Part shown: positions 56,101 through 64,000 of the stretch, one piece after another
How the letters are laid out: each line of letters begins with the position of its first letter
Position numbering within the stretch: position 1 is the stretch's first letter
Assembly: GCA_947172415.1 (NCBI GenBank)
Contig: OX359192.1
Location: 7,858,901 to 7,922,900 of the forward strand
Length of the DNA stretch: 64,000 nt
Reading direction: 5' to 3'
From: Chondrosia reniformis
Lineage: Eukaryota; Porifera; Demospongiae; Chondrillida; Chondrillidae
Translations under genes and position numbers: made by a program
Notes under the pieces: generated by a model
What the model was told of the DNA's origin: nothing
Databases searched by the model: none
The model's input: the letters and a program-made list of their open reading frames with translations, nothing else

Positions 56101-57544
56101 ATTTACCATTTTTAGTACATTTATACATTCTGTAAGTTGCTCCTCTGATAAGTCTGCTGTAATCTGATTGGCTGGATATGAAATAACATATGATTGGTTT
56201 ACAGCACACGGAAGGCCAAAAATCACTTTTGTGGTCACCCACCAGAGAGGAGATGCAGTGGCTGGAAGAGAGGAATGGTGAGGTGCATCTTGGCTGCCTC
56301 AGGATGAGAGGACAAGAGAGCTGAGCCAATAGCACAGGCAGCAAAGTGAAACTGTTTCCCATCTTCAGAGACTGTTAGCTTCAACATTCTTAAAACCTAC
56401 AGACAAAGACAACCTCTTTCAAAGGAGACGGCTCTGGTAAAGCAATAGCTTACAGCATGTAGACCCTTTAGTATATTCTTACTTGCGGACATATTTGTTT
56501 GTAGTACTCAGGCACTGTTGCCTTAGCTGGTAACCTAGCAACAATACCAGCCAGACTTTCAAACTTCCTCCATTCACTTGATCCCTGGGATACCTTGACT
56601 GCAGTATCAGAGAATCCTTTCACAACTGCCATCAGTCCATCTCTGCTCAGAACTACTTGTGTGAGGAACCTCCCACAAGCAGCTACTAGCCACTTGGGAG
56701 GCAGAACCAGAGACCGACTAGAAGAAGCACTTCTCCCTTGAGATGGTTTGGGGGCTTGCAACAGTAGCAGTTCTCTTACTAATAGTGGCTTGTACGTTCT
56801 CCTAATAAGATGCTGTAAAGCACTTCTTGGCCAGGCCTCCTGGACTGTCATGTCCAGAGGTCCTCCTTCAGAATACTCACTATCAACCACCAATGAGCTA
56901 ACTGCCAATGACTGGACACACTGCGGTGATGAGCTAAGTTGAATAAGAGAGGCCAAAATGTCTGATAAAAATTTTGAGATTATTAAGGGTCCAAGGGATA
57001 TCTCTTCTCTAGTGCAGTAAATTATAACCTTTGCCGTTGTGTAGAGTTCAAGAATGCGTCCATTTCTAGCACTCAGTGTGTGGTCATCTGAGGGCAGGGG
57101 AGACTTGATACGTGCTGAGAGAGGTGCCACTACTCCCGGCTCCAGGTGGGGTAGCAGGCCCAGGGCCACAATGAACTGCAGCAGAGATTCAACTGCTTTC
57201 TGATTGGCTACACTCAGCAATGCTGGGGAAATACCCTTTTCATTCGGACCACACTTATTTATCTCAACAAGCTGATCACACAAGTGAACCAGCAAAGATA
57301 AAGACTTTAAAACAAACAGCCACACGAGATCGTCTTGATGATGAGAACTGGTCAATGAACTGATTTTGTCTTCTAGGTTTTTCATTGTTAGTAACGTAAA
57401 CGCATCTTCTTGTATCAACGATATAGCTGACTTTAGATTTTGTTCTATTTGAGACAATAGGCCAACTTTAGGTTCTCTACGAGTGAGGGACTTGCATAGT
57501 TTTAATGTAAATTCAACCGGAAATTCTTTGCAATTGGCGGACAT
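53142..57544 (-). CDS. TANGO6: Transport and Golgi organization protein 6
   Basis: Large helical-repeat (ARM/HEAT) protein implicated in secretory traffic. The first exon 56468-57544 begins MSANCKEFPVEFTLKLC and contains PPKWLVAACGRFLTQVVLS, DGLMAVVKGFSD, SSEWRKFESLAGIVARLP and PEYYKQICPQ, as in human TANGO6. Further exons: VIFGLPCAVNQSYVISYPAN (about 56105-56240), YLPILFELWVF (about 55720-55890), and a large exon 53852-55675 with EGIASSCNELHICLATLG, LIPLKAHGLRQLAKLLYQ, DSFVYLAAVEGLVGAV, LKIGEALMKAARNCGE and SSLSNLGELCRYLHYSLP. The last exon ends with LDALAELDEILRSFLFPEQ and LTKKISVLDF (stop 53142). The large exon carries 16 copies of a seven-residue Pro-rich repeat. A partial exon copy lies in an intron. 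Confidence 0.9.
53645..53702 (-). other. tRNA-like fragment (A box only)
   Basis: On the minus strand, 'gattgtagctcagtggcaga' then 'gcac' resembles the 5' half of a tRNA with a consensus A box (TAGCTCAGTGG). No B box (GGTTCGA) follows within 80 bases, so it is a truncated tRNA or the head of a tRNA-derived SINE. It lies in a TANGO6 intron. Confidence 0.35.
54480..54820 (-). repeat. Coding 21-bp minisatellite in TANGO6 (16 x 7 residues)
   Basis: Units translate as [GD][TI]PP[VI]NK, for example GTPPVNK and DTPPVNK, 16 times, then a degenerate DTSINNL. The period is a multiple of 3, so the frame is kept. Third-base and G/D, V/I changes separate units, and runs of identical units suggest recent expansion. 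Confidence 0.95.
55910..55950. repeat. Dispersed short repeat, copy D (partial)
   Basis: 'cctatagggaactaaaccca' followed by 'gtgagac' matches the left part of the repeats at 32775 and 35480. It lies directly beside the duplicated TANGO6 exon piece. Confidence 0.5.
55955..56032 (-). pseudogene. Partial duplicate of a TANGO6 exon inside its intron
   Basis: About 78 bases repeat, in the same orientation, the exon sequence at about 55535-55612; I see only about two or three differences (e.g. 'ccattcaatgc' for 'ccatccaatgc'). The copy lacks the source exon's acceptor and is flanked by the dispersed repeat at 55910. It is probably not spliced in. Confidence 0.8.
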
Positions 57545-57701
57545 TTTTTGGAGATTGAGCTACGACAAGAGCAAGTCATTATTTCCGTTTATTTATTCTG
57601 GACCGGAACTGGAGGTTGAACATTGAAACAGTTTATTATATAGGTTAGGGAAATACTTATAGTAGGATAGCTGTGTGGACTTCTACGTCTGTTTAAAAAC
57701 A
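57545..57701. promoter_or_regulatory. Shared promoter region, TANGO6 / TRAF7
   Basis: 157 bases between divergent start codons (57544 minus, 57702 plus). Contains 'ggaccggaactgg' and 'tttccg'-type ETS-like motifs (ccggaa, about 57604). No TATA box next to either start. Confidence 0.5.
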
Positions 57702-60700
57702 ATGATTGATCACTACAGGCCAAGAGGGGACGGCGATTCGGTTGAAGCTTATGGAATGAGCAACATTTCTCCCGGCCGCTCTGTATCTACTTCTCTAGGA
57801 TTCAATTATCCAAAACCCTCGCACACCAGTACAGCATCTGTAAGTAAATATAGCTAGCCACTATCAGTAAACGTATGTTTTAGCTTTCAAAGTGTCAACC
57901 CCGAATGTTTGGACTATTCTAAACATCCCTGCGGTGTTGAGCGGTGTTGATTTCTTTGTGTGACCACGAGGGATGGAAGCGCATATGTGATGAGTGACTG
58001 TTTGTGTTTAGCCGATGACGAAGCACTACTCTCCAAAGTCAGCCAAAAGAGCGGGATCCTTCACTGGATCACCAGCTGGGGGTGAGTCAACTAATTACTT
58101 CATTGTCTCTGACTTGCTATTACATTAGTCTTCTTCGCGATTTGGAAAGTTTAAAGTGACAATTATAGAATCAAAGTCAAGTCCTACAATTTAATATATG
58201 AGAAATATCTTTAAAACCTGACATAATGGCATAGTACATCAATATGTGTTAGTATATATTTAAAGTTTATTCATAGTTGCACCACATTTAATATTTGGTT
58301 TGATGACCTGACCTCATAGGTTTGGTAAACTGCTGTTCAGTTGACTACCCGTGTATATCACCACTTTGGCTCATGGCTTAGCATTGCTGGTGTCCTGGTA
58401 GACCAGGGTTCGGTAGCACACAAGTTTGTGATTTTCTTTCTAAAGTGTGTCAAACATCTCTAATGACATATGTTTAGGTATTCAGAATCGGAAAACTAAA
58501 ATGAAATAATGGAAATAGTCTTTTTCTTCTACACCAATTTATTTCGAGTAGAGACTTTGCGATTAAACTGTGTTAATACTGTTATGGCGGCGTGTTGTTC
58601 CAGTAGCTGAGGTAGCTTTGGGATATTTGTAGTAATATAAATGTTAGCTTGTCTCATGTAACAACAAAAACCTTATTATTGACTAGTTGAGAAAATGGTT
58701 GATGAAATCATTCCTTTCTCACCAGCAGAGTTACTAATGCAGTGAAGAATGCCTTATATGGTAGCCCATTGTTATAGTTTTGAGAGAGCCTTCCATGACT
58801 ACCAGATAAGATCAATTGTCACTAATTGAACAGCTGATAATGCCATCTGCCCCATTTTTAACACCTATAGCTGTAGATCAAAGGAATGTCATCTTTATAG
58901 ATGAATGGTTCATCTGGTTGTAATTAGCCTTTCCCAGTGTAATGGGTTCAGGTTGTGTTGTGCAACCGTGTGTTTTCCAATCTGAGAAGGTGTAGCATTC
59001 AGGATGTCACTGTCCTTCCTTTGGGACAAAGAAATGTATACAGTTTCATGTTACAGTTAGCAAAAGCAGTGTTATTAGTATATAAAGGTTCTTCTTTGAG
59101 GGTCAAAACACAGTTTGTGTTGTGAACTTTGACCTGGGGGTCTCCATTGATTTACAGTTTATCCTGCAATAGATTGTAAGATGAGCCCTTCAATATGTTT
59201 GACACAGCTAGAGGATCCTTATCATATTGGTAGTGTTTGTAAGCAAGTCACCACTCACTTATTAATGTAGGAGGCTCACTGGAAAAGGTTGTGGTTTACA
59301 GTTGTTTCTGTTATCTGCAGCTTATCGACACCACAAGCGTACACAGTCCAACGTCTCCAACATTTCCTATGCTAGCCATGCTAGCAGTACATATGGAGAC
59401 CTCGTCAGTGAAAGGCAACGAGTAAGTTGTGTGGGAAAACAGCTGTTATAGCCATGTCAGCTGCTTTGTAGAATCTGCTGAGTCAGCAGCTGTAGTCTGT
59501 ACCTGAATTTGCCCTTAGTCAGAGATGCACACTTTATTACTCGTTGGAATGTGACTATATACATACCTAACTCACAATATGTACATTTCAGAAGGGCTGC
59601 CTTACTTAAAGTATATACAGGTGAACTTGGTCACCTGTATATATGGCTGCATTAGATATGCGAGAGTATTATATAGCCAAGCTTAGAAGTACATATAAAA
59701 ATATAGTGTGAATATTTTCGACTCGTTTGAAGTAGCCACTTTAAGCAATTGGCAGTCCTAGAGAGGTGATAGTTCATCCACTGTACGTCTAATGAATGTG
59801 ACTGATGTAATATTTCTCTCTAACTTGCCTCTTAATTACTGCGTGTTTTGCAACTGCAGACTGTTACTCTGACAACATCTCCGTATTCGTCAAGCTCCAA
59901 TGAGGAGCTAAAGGTATGTCTAATTTATTCAACTCTCACAAGTTCCTGTTAGAGATCAGCATGTGAGATGGTATTCCATCTGCTGCAGGAAGTCATAGTC
60001 CTCGCAGAGAAAGCTCCCAAGATGCTGTTTTGTCTTCTCTGCAACAATGTCTTTCGCGAGCCTTACATTTGCACTTGTGGGGTAAGTGGAGCGGCTGGTT
60101 GTTATCAATGTTCTCATGCTCTGCAACTTTCCCTTGTAGCACACTTTTTGTCAGTCGTGTGTGCTGTCACACAAATATGGTGAGTAAAATCTTAGGATTT
60201 GTATAAAGGGCATATAACATCAAGCTAGTTTATAGACTTATCTCTGGTTACTTGTAGATGTCTGTCCAGTGGATAGCATTCAGCTTGCCCTGGTCGTGGC
60301 TAACATTGCTGTGAGTTCAATCGTCTTAATCCTCCAACCCACCCAACCGTCTCTATGCATGTACTGACATATGGTAGGAGATGTTGCTTTGAATATTTAG
60401 TATTCAAATCGGAAATTGGAATGAGAATATTACATGTTTTGTGTTGCTAGGTTGCAGAACAGGTCGGTGAGTTGCTGGTCCACTGTCGCTACGGATGCCA
60501 GTCCAAAGGAGGAGATGCCAGCGACGATTATGAAGTGGCACCTCATGGCTGTCCTGTAGTAGTCAAAATGTCTCAAAGGCAGTAAGTACTCTCTTAGTTG
60601 CTAGGCAGCAATCATCTCTTCATCAGCTCTTCATTAACTCGGTGACTTTGTACCTTACATGATCTCTTTAACTTGATAAGTAAAATCCAGTGGAGTGTAG

Positions 60701-63700
60701 TTATCCTTGTAATAGCTGGACAAGCTGTTAACTATAGCCAGGATGTTTATTACATAAGCTGTGTGGGAGTATTATGTGATTGTATTACTGGGGTTTCTAT
60801 ACATTCTGTTAAAATTGATTTAAGTGATTATGGCATTAAAGTACAAAGTTATGATTTATCACTTTTGTTGTTGTGAAATGACATGATTGTAGCTCTTTGA
60901 AGTGTCAAGTTGCTTTCATTCTGCAGTAATCACGAGTTGGAGTGTGAGTATGCGCCGACCCAGTGTCCTAACAGTGCGACACTCTGCCCAGTCATGCAGA
61001 AAAAGGATCTTCCAGAGCATCTGAAGAAATGTAAACATGTAAAATGTCCCCATTCAAAATACAAGTCAGTTTCCGCAGATACATTAGAGAGAAGGTAAAG
61101 GATTCATAGTGTATCTTCTTGTTACAGCTGCCCCTTTGAGGGAACCAGGGAGGAGTTGGCAGAACACTTGGAGAACTGCCGTTATGAGGGTCTGAAGGAG
61201 TACCTTCAGAAGACAGATGGCCACATTGCCCTGTTACAAGATGAACTTAAAAGGAAAGAGGAGGAAATTGAATTTCTGCGGACAATGTTAGCTAAATTAT
61301 CAGAAAAATTGGAGAATATCGATAAGACCACGTCATTGAGACTTCGTACGTTCCCAATGAGACCAATTATAGTTATTGTAATAGAAGTTAGCATGTAAAT
61401 ATAACATGTCCTCCGAACCAGTACGTGGTTGCCATGTAAGAGTACTCGAGTAGACCTTCAAATCTCTTGAATTTGTAGAGCAAATAGAAGACCAGCAGGG
61501 GCAGTTCCAGGAGAGGTTGGGAGATGCGCACGAGGGCATACGGTTTGCAGTAGTAAGTTACTTGTGGTTGACTTATCAGGTGATATTTCCTAACTGATTG
61601 TAGCTCTGGTATGTGAGTAATGTACACTTCCTTGTTGACAGGATGAAATTGAGCATGTGCAGGCCCAGCTTGGAGTTACAGGAAGTAAGTTCAGCTGAGC
61701 ATCCATTGTTGAGCTCATTGACTTATTAATGACATCCTCTGTAGCAATGGACTCCCAGCACTTGTACAAATGTAAGGGCACCTTTGTCGGTCATGAGGGA
61801 CCAGTTTGGGCTCTGACAGTTCAGGGAGAAGTCATGTGCAGCGGTTCCTCGGACAACACTATTAAAGTGAATGACATTCTACCTCCTAGCACCCATCTTT
61901 TGGCATTCTTGTTAGCCAACACCTACTATATGACACCCAGCTACATGTATGTATAGATATCTACAAGACAACAGTTATGTAATATTATTTTCAGGTTTGG
62001 GATACAGTTGCCAATTACAAGTGTATAAAGGAGACCCTAGTAGGACACGATGGTATTGTACTAGCACTAAGTATCATAAGGTGGGTGTGATGATGTAATT
62101 AACATGATGATGTAATTAACGTGATGATGTAATTACTGTAGCAGTCCTAATTTTAAGCACTGGACTTGGAAGATCAGTCAAAGTGACATGTGTTGTAAAT
62201 AATGACTTAGTAGTGTGCAATGACCTGAGTTTAGGGGTTGTTGACGAGTCTTGCATGGCCAGCCCCTTTCCACTGTTATGATTGTGCAACACCCGTGGAA
62301 GGTGGCCTATTTTGTGTGTGTTATTATGCAATAGTAGAAGCTGGGAATAGGGGCTGGCTTGTGAGACTAGTTGTGGACCTGTTCCAATGCTGTTACTGAG
62401 CTGAATGAGTTGCTGGTGTTGTACGTATGGGTGATTAGAAATATTATGAACCTCTATATCAAATTGGTAATGAAAGTGTTGTCCTTTTTAGTCCTATACA
62501 GGTCATTATGATGAATGTAATATAAGAATTGCTATTTATCATTCTCATAGTAAGATCATTTATCATTAACTACACTCTCTGTAATTAAATAGTGGACGTC
62601 TGTATTCCGGCTCTGAGGATAAGACAATTTGTGTGTGGAATTTGTCAACAAATGAGATGATTCATAAAATTAATGCACATGACAATCCAGTTTGTGCCCT
62701 GGCTTATTCTGAAGACTTTCTATTTAGTGGATCACTTAAATCAATCAAGGTATGGTATGATAGCACATACCGATCCATGTTGATCAATATCATTACTCTT
62801 GTGGTTTTGCGTATGTGTCTGGTTAGTGTCTATTTCTTTTGTATACAATGTTTAGCTAAGCTTCATTAATTATTTACAGATAGTTTTGCTTGTGTATCTG
62901 TCCTTCCATTCCTTCATCCCATCCTCACTAGGTATGGAACTTGCAGACGCATGCACTCATGAGAGACCTTCCGGAGCAGAACCACTGGGTCAGGGCGCTG
63001 GCAGTCCACGGAAAGCAGCTATTTTCCGGATCCTATAAAGCTATCATGGTACGTGCTTCTTTATCATGTCAAACTTTACTATCCTTAAATTACAAGGCGT
63101 TGTAGAGGTTGTCTTCTTCGTATGACAGTTGGAATATTCTATGCATGTTTCTTACTATTCAACAATAAGATGACACTCTGTATGTAGAGAGCCAGTGATT
63201 GAACCAAAGTCAATATTAAGACTTTGTAGAAGTTACCAGAGCCCCAAATATACACGTATCATGCTCTTGCTCTTCTTCTCTTCTCTTTACTCTGACATAT
63301 CCATTTGTACATCATTCAGACTGACTGATATATCCATTTGTACATCATTCAGACTGACTGATATATCCATTTGTACATCATTCAGACTGTTTTTCTCTTC
63401 TCCATAGATTTGGGATTTGGATTCGTTTGAGTGCATACGTGAGCTGCATTGTATCGGAGGCAGTGTGTATTCCATCTGTGTTACTAATAAGTACATCATT
63501 TGTGGGACATATGAAAACTGTGTAGCTGTGAGTTATGCATGTCTGTTTGGGAACCTTGTGTGCATGTCACCTATTAATGATATAAATGTCAACTGTTAGA
63601 AGAATTGATATACTTATATAAAGTTTTAATGTGTTCTGATGTGGTACAAGGTTATTATGTACAGTAAGGATTACCTGACTGTAACTCTTTTATAGTTTGT

Positions 63701-64000
63701 CGTGCTACATGAGTCAGCTCTGATGGTTTGCATTATTTTAGGTATGGGACCAGGCCACCTGGGGTTTCCTAGGCAACCTAGAGGGACACAGGGGCACCAT
63801 TTATGACCTTGCTGTTCTTGAGACTCGAGGACAAACAAAGCTATTCAGTGCTTCCTATGATAAGACTATACGAGTGAGTTTGAAGATTTTCAATTTCAAA
63901 ATCTGCCTCTCGTAAAGAGTGTCACCTTATAAAGCCTCTGGTATTGTTGAGGATTCTTTAATATTGATCATTACTGGTTGCTTTTACTAGGTTTATAGCT
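57702..64000 (+). CDS. TRAF7: TRAF7: RING / TRAF zinc-finger / WD40 E3 ubiquitin ligase, 3' end cut by window
   Basis: Start ATG 57702 ([13 protein letters not shown]). Ser-rich N-terminal exons: 57702-57839, about 58012-58080, about 59322-59421 and about 59860-59912. [31 protein letters not shown] and VCPVD, with C3HC4 spacing. Then [48 protein letters not shown] and [14 protein letters not shown] (TRAF-type zinc fingers), and a coiled coil ([20 protein letters not shown]). WD40 blades start with [16 protein letters not shown] and go on through [80 protein letters not shown] and [13 protein letters not shown]. The order matches human TRAF7 throughout. Human TRAF7 works with MEKK3 in stress signalling. 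The final blade is cut at the window end (exon starting VYS at about 63991). Confidence 0.93.
58345..58425 (+). mobile_element. tRNA-derived SINE-like head
   Basis: 'tggctcatggcttagc' (A-box-like, 58367) and 'ggttcggtagc' (B-box-like, 58407) are 40 bases apart, the spacing of a pol III tRNA promoter. No tRNA fold or CCA end is convincing. Located in the second TRAF7 intron, a 1.2-kb stretch otherwise without features. Confidence 0.35.
63289..63388. repeat. 33-bp minisatellite in TRAF7 WD40 intron
   Basis: Three units with 'atatccatttgtacatcatt' and 'cagactgactgat'. The last unit runs into the pyrimidine tract of the next acceptor. Confidence 0.9.

Overview
This window looks like nuclear DNA from an early-branching animal, most likely a sponge. 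It is AT-rich, with many short GT-AG introns, very short intergenic gaps and numerous tandem repeats. It carries animal-type genes (SOCS, TRAF7, LRRK2-type Roco kinase, BBS1, FANCB-like), all far diverged from vertebrate sequences. The species assignment is inference; gene identities rest on family features read by eye from exon translations.

Layout. 1-4353 (-): a gene with a probable Ras-association domain, cut at the window start. 4545-7479 (+): BRIX1, ribosome biogenesis; one intron holds a 245-bp hairpin element. 7569-10708 (+): a FANCB-like Fanconi core protein. 11080-12495 (+): an intronless coding region fusing an NAA80-type actin N-acetyltransferase to an ACTMAP-type actin maturation protease. 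12496-14392: no gene seen. 14393-32464 (+): a complete LRRK2-type gene (ARM-ANK-LRR-Roc-COR-kinase-WD40). 32913-36771 (-): METTL22. 36791-39676 (+): ATPAF2. 39967-46432: three SOCS-box genes (SOCS +, SOCS -, ankyrin-SOCS +). 46816-52281 (-): BBS1. 52332-53012 (+): a doubtful small gene. 53142-57544 (-): TANGO6. 57702-end (+): TRAF7, cut at the window end.

Themes. (1) The most striking locus is the NAA80-ACTMAP fusion: two consecutive enzymes of actin N-terminal maturation in one polypeptide. (2) Minus-strand genes lie head-to-head with a plus-strand neighbour (start codons about 190, 19, 231, 50 and 157 bases apart), implying shared promoters. (3) At least ten introns carry minisatellites with units of 18-62 bp, some filling the intron; one array of 21-bp units lies in TANGO6 coding sequence. 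(4) Three neighbouring genes encode SOCS-box E3-ligase adaptors. (5) Short dispersed elements recur across the window. The genes otherwise serve unrelated housekeeping and signalling roles; no operon-like logic links them.
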